Notes under the pieces: model-generated
Seen by the model: only the letters and a program-made list of their open reading frames with translations
Databases searched by the model: none
Told to the model about the DNA's origin: nothing
Shown here: in pieces, positions 45,008 to 53,569 of the stretch
Numbering within the stretch: the first letter of the stretch is position 1
Layout of the letters: each line of letters opens with the position of its first letter
Source of the DNA: Bacteroidota bacterium
GTDB taxonomy: Bacteria > Bacteroidota > Bacteroidia > Chitinophagales > Chitinophagaceae
Assembly: GCA_016715505.1 (NCBI GenBank)
Contig: JADJZY010000037.1
Location: forward strand, 66,454 to 130,453
DNA: 64,000 nt
Direction of reading: 5' to 3'
Program-made: the position numbers and the translations under genes

Positions 45008-46048
45008 CTATTTTTGATGCGAATAATATTTCTCTTTTAAATAATAGCTGGCTTTCACCAATAAAATTAATGCAGGCACTTCCACCAATGGACCGATTAC
45101 ACCTGCAAATGCCTGCCCGCTATTGATGCCAAATACACCAATGGCAACGGCAATGGCCAATTCGAAATTGTTACCACTCGCTGTAAATGATAAAGCAACC
45201 GTATCGCGATAGTTGGCGCCGATTTTTTTACTGACAAAAAACATCAGAAAAAACATGATAGCGAAGAAGATGCTCAAGGGCAATGCCACACGAAGGACGT
45301 CTAAAGGTAATTGTACCATCATACTCCCTTTTAAACTAAACATCACTACGATCGTGAACAACAAAGCGATCAACGTAATCGGTGATATTTTCGGAATAAA
45401 TTTGGTATTAAACCACGTTTCACCTTTTAACTTCATCAACACGATGCGGCTTATCATGGCCAGAATAAACGGAATGCCCAGGTATAGGAATACGGTTTCC
45501 AATATTTGCATAAAAGCGATGTTGATGGTTAAAGCTTTGATGCCGAATAAGGGTAACATCACTTCCAAATAGAAATAAGCATAGGCACTAAAAAACAATA
45601 CCTGTAATACACTATTGATACCCACCAAACCGGCAGTTAACTCGCGGTTTCCACCTGCTAATTCATTCCAAACAATCACCATGGCAATACATGGGGCCAA
45701 TCCGATAATGATGAGCCCGGTCATATAATCCGGATAATCTTTCAAAAATAATACGGCCAGCGAAAACATCAGAAAGGGTCCAACAATCCAGGTAATAAAA
45801 AATGATGCCGTGAGCAATTTGGGTTGCTTAAACATCTGAGGCACCTTTTTAAAATCCACTTTGGTGAGTGGTGGGTACATCATCAGGATTAAACCTATTG
45901 CCAATGGAATATTGGTGGTACCTCGATTAAAGGAATTGATAAAATCCGGTGTACCGGGCAGAAAATATCCTATAGCTACTCCAATCCCCATGGCCATAAA
46001 AATCCATAAGGTGAGATATCGATCTAAAAATTTTAATTTTGGTTGCAT
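45008..46048 (-). CDS. acr3: Arsenite efflux permease, ACR3 family
   Basis: 346 residues, ten predicted helices. MMYPPLTKVDFKKVP, the conserved Cys in LIIIGLAPCIAMVIVWNELAGG and the second-half motif SFTASGNNFELAIAVAIG-VFG are diagnostic of ACR3. It exports arsenite from the cell. It lies between a small redox protein gene (22 bases upstream) and arsC in the same direction. Confidence 0.95.
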   Translation of the reverse strand: MQPKLKFLDRYLTLWIFMAMGIGVAIGYFLPGTPDFINSFNRGTTNIPLAIGLILMMYPPLTKVDFKKVPQMFKQPKLLTASFFITWIVGPFLMFSLAVLFLKDYPDYMTGLIIIGLAPCIAMVIVWNELAGGNRELTAGLVGINSVLQVLFFSAYAYFYLEVMLPLFGIKALTINIAFMQILETVFLYLGIPFILAMISRIVLMKLKGETWFNTKFIPKISPITLIALLFTIVVMFSLKGSMMVQLPLDVLRVALPLSIFFAIMFFLMFFVSKKIGANYRDTVALSFTASGNNFELAIAVAIGVFGINSGQAFAGVIGPLVEVPALILLVKASYYLKEKYYSHQK

Positions 46049-46070
46049 AAAAATTCGATTTCACCCCGAT

Positions 46071-46316
46071 TTAATTCATCGCTGATAGTAGTTGTTTGAT
46101 TTCCTGAACATCTGCAGCCCGACCTTTTATTTTCATTTCTTCATTGATCATAAGAACCGGTGTAGTCAACACATTGTATTTCATAATCTCTTCAATATCC
46201 TCAATTTTGCTAACTCGCACATCCATGCCCAATTGTTTAACCGCTTCCAGGGCATTGTTATAAGTAGTTTTACATTTGGCACATCCCGTACCCAGAACTT
46301 TTATTTCAATCATCAT
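46071..46316 (-). CDS. Small thioredoxin-like redox protein
   Basis: 81 residues of thioredoxin_3 type from the ATG at 46316 (a second ATG follows at once). It reads MIEIKVLGTGCAKCKTTYNNAL with a CxxC active site close to the N-terminus, then VLTTPVLMINEEMKIKGR with the cis-Pro. Such proteins sit in arsenic and mercury operons and may donate electrons to ArsC or carry metal. Co-transcribed with acr3 and arsC. Confidence 0.88.
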   Translation of the reverse strand: MMIEIKVLGTGCAKCKTTYNNALEAVKQLGMDVRVSKIEDIEEIMKYNVLTTPVLMINEEMKIKGRAADVQEIKQLLSAMN

Positions 46317-46329
46317 ATTTGGATTAATC

Positions 46330-46347
46330 ATTCGCAAATCTACGAAC
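46330..46347 (-). promoter_or_regulatory. ArsR operator overlapping the promoter of the redox protein gene
   Basis: ATTCGCAAATCTACGAAC, a near-palindrome of form ATTCG-N8-CGAA. Read on the minus strand it contains a TAGATTTG -7 box (46342-46335), 19 bases before the ATG at 46316. A bound repressor would cover the promoter. Confidence 0.65.
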
Positions 46348-46356
46348 AATATTTTA

Positions 46357-46374
46357 ATTCGTATTCTTACGAAT
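46357..46374 (-). promoter_or_regulatory. Second ArsR operator
   Basis: ATTCGTATTCTTACGAAT, same form and almost perfectly symmetric. It lies where the -33 element of the internal promoter should be, directly after the arsR stop codon. Confidence 0.65.
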
Positions 46375-46376
46375 AT

Positions 46377-46704
46377 TTATTTTTGGCACATTTCCTTTAA
46401 AGCCACTTCATTAAACATTCGAGCAAACAAATCCTGGGCCTTCATCCAATTCTCCTTATGAATACAATATTTTACCGTAGGTGGAGTAATATTTCCTTGA
46501 ATGAGTCCTGCATCTTTGAGTTCATTGAGATGTTGCGACAAGGTGGATTTGGCAATAGGGAGTTCATCCGCCATATCGCCGTGATAACAACAGGTTTGAG
46601 TGCTTAACCATTGCAAAAATCGTGATTCGAACAGGATGAGCCATGGCCTTTCCAAATCGAGCAAGTTGCTCCTGATCAGTGCTGAAGATATTTGACTTAG
46701 TCAT
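46377..46704 (-). CDS. arsR: ArsR family arsenic repressor (frameshifted)
   Basis: About 108 residues from the ATG at 46704 (MTKSNIFSTDQEQLARFGKAM). An extra T near 46617, when removed, joins AHPVRITI to LQWLSTQTCCYHGDMADEL. The winged-helix recognition part is LPIAKSTLSQHLNELKDAGLI. The CC-x-H cluster just before it is a candidate arsenite site; the exact geometry is not the classic ELCVCDL of enteric ArsR. First gene of the operon, autoregulated by the operator at its start codon. Confidence 0.87.
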
Positions 46705-46708
46705 AGTA

Positions 46709-46726
46709 ATTCGCAAATGTACGAAC
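46709..46726 (-). promoter_or_regulatory. ArsR operator overlapping the arsR promoter
   Basis: ATTCGCAAATGTACGAAC, third copy of the ATTCG-N8-CGAA palindrome. Read on the minus strand it contains a TACATTTG -7 box (46721-46714), only nine bases before the arsR ATG, so the transcript would be nearly leaderless. Confidence 0.65.
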
Positions 46727-46911
46727 TTAAATGCATGCGGATGCTCATGGTCAAATCCCATCTTTGCCATAAGCTAGATTCATCGGTCATTTTCTTCGGA
46801 CAAAATAATCAAGTAGATATTTTTGAAGCTTTATACCTAAATGCAGACAAAGCCATTGATTTTTCCGATGAAGTGTTTTGTAATTGCATGGTGAAATCCT
46901 TTACATCCATA

Positions 46912-46919
46912 TACCTTTG
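46912..46919 (+). promoter_or_regulatory. -7 promoter box of bshA
   Basis: TACCTTTG, 42 bases upstream of the bshA ATG. The 185 bases between here and arsR contain no supported gene. Confidence 0.55.
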
Positions 46920-46961
46920 TCCTTCGGTTTATAGACCCATATATATATAAATACACAATTC

Positions 46962-48095
46962 ATGAAAATAGGCATAGTTTGTTATCCAACATTTGGTGGC
47001 AGTGGCGTTTTAGCAACGGAATTAGGAAAAGCACTGGCTGATAAAGGCCATATCATTCACTTTATAACGTATCAACAACCGGTTCGATTGGATGCATTTC
47101 ACCCAAATATTTTTTACCACGAAGTAACGGTTCCTACATACCCCTTATTCGACTTCCCACCTTATGAGTCTGCATTATCGTCGACATTGGTTGACGTCAT
47201 TTTAAATCAGGGATTGGATTTACTTCATGTCCACTATGCCATTCCACATGCTTCATCAGCCTATTTGGCCAATCAAATTTTAAAAAAACAACAAGCCAAT
47301 ATTCCTTTTATTACAACCCTGCATGGTACGGATATTACATTAGTCGGTAAGGATAAAATGTATGAATCGGTGGTCACGTTTTCCATCAACGAATCTGATG
47401 CCATTACGGCTGTATCTGAAAATTTGCGTCAAGAAACCTTGAATTCATTTAAAATCGAAAAAGAAATTCATGTGATTCCAAACTTTGTGGATATCAAACG
47501 ATTCTCACAAAGCAATAAGGAACATTTCAAAAAAATGTTGGCACCCAATGGTGAAAAAATCTTGGCCCACGTTTCCAATTTCAGAAAAGTAAAACGGGTT
47601 GATGATGTGATTCATATGTTTTATCAATTGCGAAAATCGATGCCCTGTAAATTGCTCATGATTGGTGATGGTCCTGAACGACAGGCTATGGAGCAGTTAT
47701 GCCGTGAATTAGGCACCTGTGAGGATATTCGCTTTTTGGGTAAGCAAGAAAAACTCGAAGAAATTTTATCCATAACAGATTTATTTTTACTCCCTTCGGC
47801 ATATGAAAGCTTCGGGTTGGCAGCTTTGGAGGCCATGGGGTGTCAGGTTCCTGTTATTTCAACCAATGCAGGCGGTATTCCCGAAATCAATATCCATGGA
47901 GTTACCGGGTATTTAACTGAAGTAGGTGATACCGAATCCATGGCTAAATACGCTCTTGAATTACTCAGTGATGAAGATAAGCTCAATACCTTCAAAAAAA
48001 ATGCGCTTGAACAGGCTCAAAAATTCAGAATTGACCTCATCGTACCAATGTATGAACATTTGTACGAAAGCCTGGTGCCAGCAGCAGCTTTGTAA
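46962..48095 (+). CDS. bshA: N-acetyl-alpha-D-glucosaminyl L-malate synthase
   Basis: GT4 glycosyltransferase of 377 residues that joins GlcNAc to L-malate, the first step of bacillithiol synthesis. The N-terminus MKIGIVCYPTFGGSGVLATELG is specific for BshA, and LLHVHYAIPHASSAYLANQIL and FITTLHGTDITLVGKD follow. The UDP-sugar part has SNFRKVKRVDDVI and PSAYESFGLAALEAMGCQVP. Neighbouring arsenic genes make a thiol link plausible, but the promoter is separate and divergent. Confidence 0.95.
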   Translation: MKIGIVCYPTFGGSGVLATELGKALADKGHIIHFITYQQPVRLDAFHPNIFYHEVTVPTYPLFDFPPYESALSSTLVDVILNQGLDLLHVHYAIPHASSAYLANQILKKQQANIPFITTLHGTDITLVGKDKMYESVVTFSINESDAITAVSENLRQETLNSFKIEKEIHVIPNFVDIKRFSQSNKEHFKKMLAPNGEKILAHVSNFRKVKRVDDVIHMFYQLRKSMPCKLLMIGDGPERQAMEQLCRELGTCEDIRFLGKQEKLEEILSITDLFLLPSAYESFGLAALEAMGCQVPVISTNAGGIPEINIHGVTGYLTEVGDTESMAKYALELLSDEDKLNTFKKNALEQAQKFRIDLIVPMYEHLYESLVPAAAL

Positions 48096-48170
48096 TTTTT
48101 AGCCCCTTCTACTCCAGCAACTTATACACATTGCTTTCAGGCTCAAAAGGGTCATTATCAAAGGTTTTTA

Positions 48171-48178
48171 TATATTTG
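48171..48178 (+). promoter_or_regulatory. -7 promoter box of cphB
   Basis: TATATTTG, 15 bases upstream of the ATG at 48194. Confidence 0.6.
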
Positions 48179-48193
48179 CCGTTTATTGAATAT

Positions 48194-49084
48194 ATGATAG
48201 CACCAAAAGGCATTCTGATTCCGGTCGGAGGCGCAGAGGATAAGGGTACAGACCTTGAACAAGGGTTTATCCAAAGAAACAATCTAAACTTCTTTGAACA
48301 GGGCATTCTCGTCCGCATAGTCAACGAAACAAAGCATAAACAACAAAGCAGAATCGAAGTTATCACCACAGCTTCAACGATTCCATTTGAAGTGGGTGCT
48401 AATTATCTGGATGCTTTTAGTAAACTTTCTTGTACCAATGTTGGGGTCATCCATATTCGGAACCGGGAAGATGCACAGAATCCTGAATATATTCAACGGG
48501 TGAAAGAAGCTGATGCAGTGATGTTTAGCGGTGGTAATCAAATGCGGTTGACAGCTACATTCGGGGGAACGGAAATATATCGAATCCTGCATGATAGATA
48601 TAAAAATGAAACCGGATTCATTCTGGCAGGAACCAGCGCCGGGGCTATGGCCATGAGTAATACGATGATTTACCAAGGAAATGCTGCGAATGCACACTTA
48701 AAAGGAGCCGTAAAAGTCACCACCGGATTGGCTTTTATGCAAGATGTTATTTTTGATTCCCATTTCGATAAACGTGGTCGTTTCGGGCGATTGGCACAGG
48801 CTGTTTCTACCAATCCCTCTTGTATTGGAATTGGATTGGGTGAAGATACCGGACTCATGATTACGGATGGTAATGTGATGGAAGCGATTGGAAGCGGTAT
48901 GATTATCATCATTGATGGTCATGATATTGGGCATAGCAATATTGCGGATTTAGCGGATGGAAAGCCCATTTCTGTTGAAAACTTACGGGTGCATTTTTTG
49001 GCAAAAGGCAATAAATACATTCTTCAGGATCGTAAATACCAGGAAAGTCTGGAATATGAATACGAAAAAACAGATGTAGAGTAA
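48194..49084 (+). CDS. cphB: Cyanophycinase
   Basis: Serine peptidase of family S51, 296 residues from the ATG at 48194 (MIAPKGILIPVGGAEDKG). The nucleophile is in LAGTSAGAMAMS, preceded by ADAVMFSGGNQMRL; RGRFGRLAQAVSTNP and IGLGEDTGLMI are also typical of CphB. It cleaves cyanophycin into beta-Asp-Arg. No cyanophycin synthetase gene is in the window. The DUF445 gene starts four bases after its stop, so they are probably co-transcribed. Confidence 0.9.
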   Translation: MIAPKGILIPVGGAEDKGTDLEQGFIQRNNLNFFEQGILVRIVNETKHKQQSRIEVITTASTIPFEVGANYLDAFSKLSCTNVGVIHIRNREDAQNPEYIQRVKEADAVMFSGGNQMRLTATFGGTEIYRILHDRYKNETGFILAGTSAGAMAMSNTMIYQGNAANAHLKGAVKVTTGLAFMQDVIFDSHFDKRGRFGRLAQAVSTNPSCIGIGLGEDTGLMITDGNVMEAIGSGMIIIIDGHDIGHSNIADLADGKPISVENLRVHFLAKGNKYILQDRKYQESLEYEYEKTDVE

Positions 49085-49088
49085 TCGT

Positions 49089-49709
49089 ATGCTTTCCTTA
49101 CTATTACTCCCTGTTATTTCAGCATTTATCGGATGGTTCACCAATCTGATAGCCATTAAGATGCTGTTTCACCCACGAAATCCTGTAAAAATTCTTGGAT
49201 TCACGATTCAAGGAATTTTTCCAAAGCGTCAGGCACAATTTGCCGAAAAATTAGGCCAGTTGGTAGCCAATGAGTTGATTCATTTTGAAGATATCGAAAA
49301 AAAAATCACGTCTCCCGAAACCATTGCCAGGGCTCTCCCATTGGTGGATCAGCATGTTGAACATTTTATACAGGTTAAGCTCAAAGAGGAAATCCCATTG
49401 CTCTCGATGTTCATCGGGAGTGATACCATTCAAAATATCAAGAAGGGTATCGTTCATGAAGTAGAAGTGCTCTTTCCAACCCTCATTCAGCAAATGACCG
49501 GGCATTTGAAAGAAGAATTGGACATCCAAAAACTGGTTACAGAAAAAGTTAAACAATTTAGTAGCGATAAACTGGAATCCATTTTAAATGCTATTATGAA
49601 AAAAGAATTTCGATTTGTGGAAATTCTCGGTGCAGTACTTGGATTCCTGATCGGACTCCTTCAAGCCGGAATTTCTTATTTCAGCAATAACCATTCAGCG
49701 GGCATTTAA
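49089..49709 (+). CDS. DUF445 family membrane protein
   Basis: 206 residues. An N-terminal helix with AFIGWFTNLIAIKMLFHP is the family signature, followed by FTIQGIFPKRQAQFAEKLG and a long soluble helical part, then a C-terminal helix (ILGAVLGFLIGLLQAGI). DUF445 proteins are widespread and of unknown function. In operon with cphB. Confidence 0.88.
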   Translation: MLSLLLLPVISAFIGWFTNLIAIKMLFHPRNPVKILGFTIQGIFPKRQAQFAEKLGQLVANELIHFEDIEKKITSPETIARALPLVDQHVEHFIQVKLKEEIPLLSMFIGSDTIQNIKKGIVHEVEVLFPTLIQQMTGHLKEELDIQKLVTEKVKQFSSDKLESILNAIMKKEFRFVEILGAVLGFLIGLLQAGISYFSNNHSAGI

Positions 49710-49748
49710 TAGAAATTCAGTACTTTTCACCCCTGTAATTCGCCAATT

Positions 49749-50927
49749 ATGCAATTAGCCAAAAGACTTTCGAAAATTGAAGAGCCCCAAACCATTAAAA
49801 TGGCTAAACTCAGTCGCGAACTCAAAGCACAGGGCAAGGATATCATTGATCTGAGTTTGGGTGAACCGGACTTCCGAACACCTCAACATATTGTGGAAGC
49901 AGCCATTCAAGCCATGCAGGATGGTTTTACCAAATATCCACCCGTTGCAGGATTTCCAGACTTGCGACTAGCCATTACCGAAAAATTCAAACGCGACAAT
50001 CATCTTGAATATACGCCTGATCAGGTCATGGTTGGAACAGGTGCCAAACAATGTTTAGCGAATGCTATATTAAGTATCATTGACGATGGAGACGAAGTGA
50101 TTATCCCCGCCCCTTTTTGGGTCACTTATGCCGATTTGGTTAAATTGGCTGATGGGATTGTGGTACAAGTGAATGGTACTTTCCAACATGATTTCAAAAT
50201 CAGTGCGTCGGAATTGGAACAGGCCATCACCTCAAAAACGAAACTGTTCATTTTTTCATCGCCTTGTAATCCAACTGGTTCTATCTACTCATTCGAAGAA
50301 TTAAAAGCCCTGGCCGAAGTATTTGAAAGGCACCCAAATATTTATATCATCTCCGATGAAATTTATGAATATATCAACTTCGAAGGGCCACATGAGAGTA
50401 TTGCACAATTTGAATCCATCCGCGATCGGGTCATCATCATCAATGGTTTGTCAAAAGGATTTGCCATGACTGGTTGGAGACTGGGTTACATGGCCGGTCC
50501 AAAAAATATCATCACCGCCTGCGAAAAAATTCAAAGTCAGTTTACATCAGGGCCCAATTCTATTACCCAGAAAGCTGCTGTTGCTGCGCTCAAAGGAGAT
50601 ATGCAACCCACATTGGACATGAAAGAATCTTTTCGGGAAAGAAGAGATTATTTGGTTCAGGCATTATCAAACATCCCGGGCTTAAAAGTGAATATGCCTC
50701 CCGGCGCATTTTACGTATTCCCGGATATCACACATTTTTTAAACAAGGGTGACATACAAAGCGCTGAGGACTTGTGTATGTATTTGCTTGACAAAGGAGG
50801 AGTAAGTTGTGTAACCGGAGATGCATTTGGTGATCCACATTGTATCCGTATTTCTTATGCGACTTCACTGGATTTACTCAAAGAAGCTGTCAAGAGACTG
50901 GAGCAGGCATTTGCCGCTATTTATTAA
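49749..50927 (+). CDS. aspC: Aspartate aminotransferase family protein (class I PLP)
   Basis: 392 residues. The PLP lysine is in INGLSKGFAMTGWRLGYMAGP; other class I landmarks are SLGEPDFRTPQHI, FSSPCNPTGSIY, IISDEIYEYINFEG and the C-terminal Arg in HCIRISYATS. It transfers amino groups between aspartate or a similar amino acid and 2-oxoglutarate. It starts an apparent run of same-strand genes (aminotransferase, AMP nucleosidase, ABC ATPase) with short gaps. Confidence 0.92.
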   Translation: MQLAKRLSKIEEPQTIKMAKLSRELKAQGKDIIDLSLGEPDFRTPQHIVEAAIQAMQDGFTKYPPVAGFPDLRLAITEKFKRDNHLEYTPDQVMVGTGAKQCLANAILSIIDDGDEVIIPAPFWVTYADLVKLADGIVVQVNGTFQHDFKISASELEQAITSKTKLFIFSSPCNPTGSIYSFEELKALAEVFERHPNIYIISDEIYEYINFEGPHESIAQFESIRDRVIIINGLSKGFAMTGWRLGYMAGPKNIITACEKIQSQFTSGPNSITQKAAVAALKGDMQPTLDMKESFRERRDYLVQALSNIPGLKVNMPPGAFYVFPDITHFLNKGDIQSAEDLCMYLLDKGGVSCVTGDAFGDPHCIRISYATSLDLLKEAVKRLEQAFAAIY

Positions 50928-50942
50928 GCAAAACACATCAAC

Positions 50943-51713
50943 ATGAAAACGAAACAAGAAATTGTCAATAACTGGCTCCCCAGATATACCGGTGAAGAAT
51001 TGGCCAATTTTGGGAAGTATGTTTTGCTCACTAACTTTACGAATTACGTTGAAATGTTTGCCCGCAAGCATAAAACAAAAGTGATTGGAAAAGACAAACC
51101 GATGTGTTGTGCAACTGCCAATGGTATATCAATCATCAATTTTGGTATGGGTTCTGCCAGTGCTGCTACCATCATGGATTTACTCACGGCCATTCAACCT
51201 AAAGCAGTTTTATTTTTGGGCAAATGTGGCGGATTGAAAAAAAAGAATAAAGTCGGAGATTTGATTCTACCGATTGCCGCTATACGGGGTGAAGGAACCA
51301 GCAATGATTATTTCCCACCCGAAGTTCCCGCTCTTCCTGCATTTGCACTGGAGAAAGCCATTTCTACAACGATTCGTGATAAAGGATTTGATTATTGGAC
51401 AGGCACTTGTTATACCACCAACCGTCGCGTTTGGGAACATGATACCCAGTTTAAAAATTACCTGAAAACCATTCGGGCCATGGCCATCGATATGGAAACG
51501 GCTACCATCCTGACAACCGGATTTTACAATCGAATTCCAACGGGTGCTTTGTTGTTGGTTAGTGATCAACCAATGATACCGGAAGGTGTAAAAACCGCTG
51601 AAAGTGACAAAAATGTAACCTCGGGCTTTGTTGAAAAACATCTTGAAATCGGTATTGATTCTTTAAAACAATTGATCAATAACGGAAATACTGTCAAACA
51701 TTTGCGATTTTAA
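50943..51713 (+). CDS. amn: AMP nucleosidase
   Basis: 256 residues of the nucleoside phosphorylase fold. MKTKQEIVNNWLPRYTG and the catalytic-domain pieces NFGMGSASAATIMDLL, LFLGKCGGLKKKNKVGDLI and MAIDMETATILTTGF match the short form of AMP nucleosidase found in Bacteroidota, which lacks the N-terminal regulatory domain of the enteric enzyme. It splits AMP into adenine and ribose 5-phosphate. Confidence 0.92.
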   Translation: MKTKQEIVNNWLPRYTGEELANFGKYVLLTNFTNYVEMFARKHKTKVIGKDKPMCCATANGISIINFGMGSASAATIMDLLTAIQPKAVLFLGKCGGLKKKNKVGDLILPIAAIRGEGTSNDYFPPEVPALPAFALEKAISTTIRDKGFDYWTGTCYTTNRRVWEHDTQFKNYLKTIRAMAIDMETATILTTGFYNRIPTGALLLVSDQPMIPEGVKTAESDKNVTSGFVEKHLEIGIDSLKQLINNGNTVKHLRF

Positions 51714-51716
51714 TGC

Positions 51717-53432
51717 ATGAAACGCATGGAAAAAATCTCTACATCCGTGCTTGAAGTCAAAAACCTTTCGGTGGATTTTGTCAGCGATATGGAGCGAACC
51801 CATGCTGTGCAACAAATCAGTTTTGAATTAGAAGCCGGAAAAACATTGGCCTTGGTTGGAGAAAGCGGATCGGGCAAATCCGTAACTGCCATGTCGATTG
51901 TTCAATTATTACCCCTACAACTGACCAGGTATCCGCAAGGTGAAATATGGTTGCGTTTGGGTGATGAACGATTAAATCTATTAAATTGTTCCAATGAAAA
52001 GCTGGAACAAATTCGGGGAAAAGAAATTGGATTCATTTTTCAGGAACCCATGACATCGCTCAATCCACTCATGCGATGTGGGGAACAGGTTACAGAAATG
52101 ATTTGCAAGCATCTTGATGTATCACATAGCGAGGCGGAGAAAAAAACCTTAGCCTTGTTCGAAGAAGTAGATTTACCCAACCCTCCGGCCATTTTAAAAA
52201 GATATCCTCATGAACTTTCAGGAGGTCAAAAACAACGGGTCATGATTGCTATGGCGATCAGTTGTGATCCTCAGATTTTAATTGCCGACGAACCTAGCAC
52301 CGCTCTTGATGCGACTGTGCAGAAAACCATTTTAGACTTGCTGAAAAAATTACAAGTCAAAAAAAACATGGCGCTGTTATTTATCACCCATGATTTGCAA
52401 CTGGTTAAAAACTTTGCTGATGATACATTGGTGATGTATCGGAGTAAAATGATTTAAAAATCAAGCTCCAAAAACCTTTTCGAAAATCCGATTGAATCAT
52501 ATACCCGAGGATTGTTATCATGCCGTCCGGAACCCGGAAAGCGAATTCGAAAACTACCCACTGTGGAAGATATGATTTCCGGACAAGTTGTCGAAAAGGA
52601 GAATATCATCAGCCCGGAATCATTTGAAAAACAAATCGCAGAAATTCAACAAGAACCTGTTCTATTAGAAATAAAGGATTTAAAGATATCCTATAGCATC
52701 CAAAAGAACTTCTGGGGCAAAACAATCCGCCAATTCGATGCGGTGAATGGGGTCGATCTGATTATTCGTAAGGGCGAAACCTTAGGACTGGTTGGAGAAA
52801 GCGGCTGCGGAAAAACTTCCTTAGGAAAGGCCATTGTTGGTTTGAACGAATATTCGCACGGAACTATTTTATATCAGGGAAAATCAATCCGGGATATGAA
52901 TCGTGAAGAAAAACAAAAATATACCCGGGAGGTTCAAATGATTTTTCAGGATCCTTACTCCAGTTTAAATCCTGCTCTGCAAATTGGAAAAGCCATTATA
53001 GAACCGATGGTAGTTCATGGTTTATTGAATACTCATGAACGAATTGCCAAGATGGAATCCTTGCTTTTACAAGTTGGACTTTTACCTGAACATGCCCATC
53101 GATATCCACATGAATTTTCCGGCGGTCAACGACAACGAATTTGTATTGCCCGGGCACTTGCGTTACAACCTAAATTATTGATTTGTGATGAGAGTGTAAG
53201 TGCCTTGGATGTAAGTGTTCAGGCCCAAATTTTAAATCTCCTTCTCGAATTAAGGGAAGCATTTAATTTGAGTTATTTATTTATTTCACATGATCTGGGT
53301 GTGGTTAAACATATCAGCCAACATATTGCTGTAATGAATCAGGGGCTTTTAGTTGAATATCAGGATGCCAATGCCCTTTATCATTCACCTCAAAATACTT
53401 ATACCCAAAAATTATTAGCTGCATCGATGTAA
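51717..53432 (+). CDS. Dual-ATPase peptide/nickel-type ABC transporter protein, interrupted by an in-frame stop
   Basis: Two complete ABC ATPase domains of the Dpp/Opp/Gsi kind in one reading frame. First: LVGESGSGKSVTAMS, HELSGGQKQRVMIAMAI, LIADEPSTALDAT. Second: LVGESGCGKTSLGKA, HEFSGGQRQRICIARAL, LICDESVSALDVS. Between them is a single TAA (52455-52457) in MI-stop-KSSSKNLFENPIESYTRGLL. The frame does not change and the text reads through, so the gene is a fused dual ATPase of about 571 residues in which a codon such as GAA has become TAA. It may be a base error, a true nonsense mutation, or two separately translated halves. Transport substrate is not known, and the permease genes are not in the window. 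Confidence 0.85.
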
Positions 53433-53518
53433 GAGCGCGTGCTGTATGTTACAGATATAGATTTAAAGTCCAATTGAAATACACTAAATCGACAAAATCG
53501 CAGATCAAGAATCTCATC

Positions 53519-53546
53519 AAAAAAAATCCCCCAATCAAGGGGGATT
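53519..53546 (-). terminator. Terminator of hppA
   Basis: On the minus strand AATCCCCC and GGGGGATT pair around TTGATT and are followed by a run of T. It lies 24 bases after the hppA stop. Confidence 0.88.
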
Positions 53547-53569
53547 CAAGTTGAATAAAAAACTTCTAG

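Noticed and set aside
46717..46950. Plus-strand frame between arsR and bshA
   Set aside because: It overlaps the arsR operator and the bshA promoter and shows no protein-like features.
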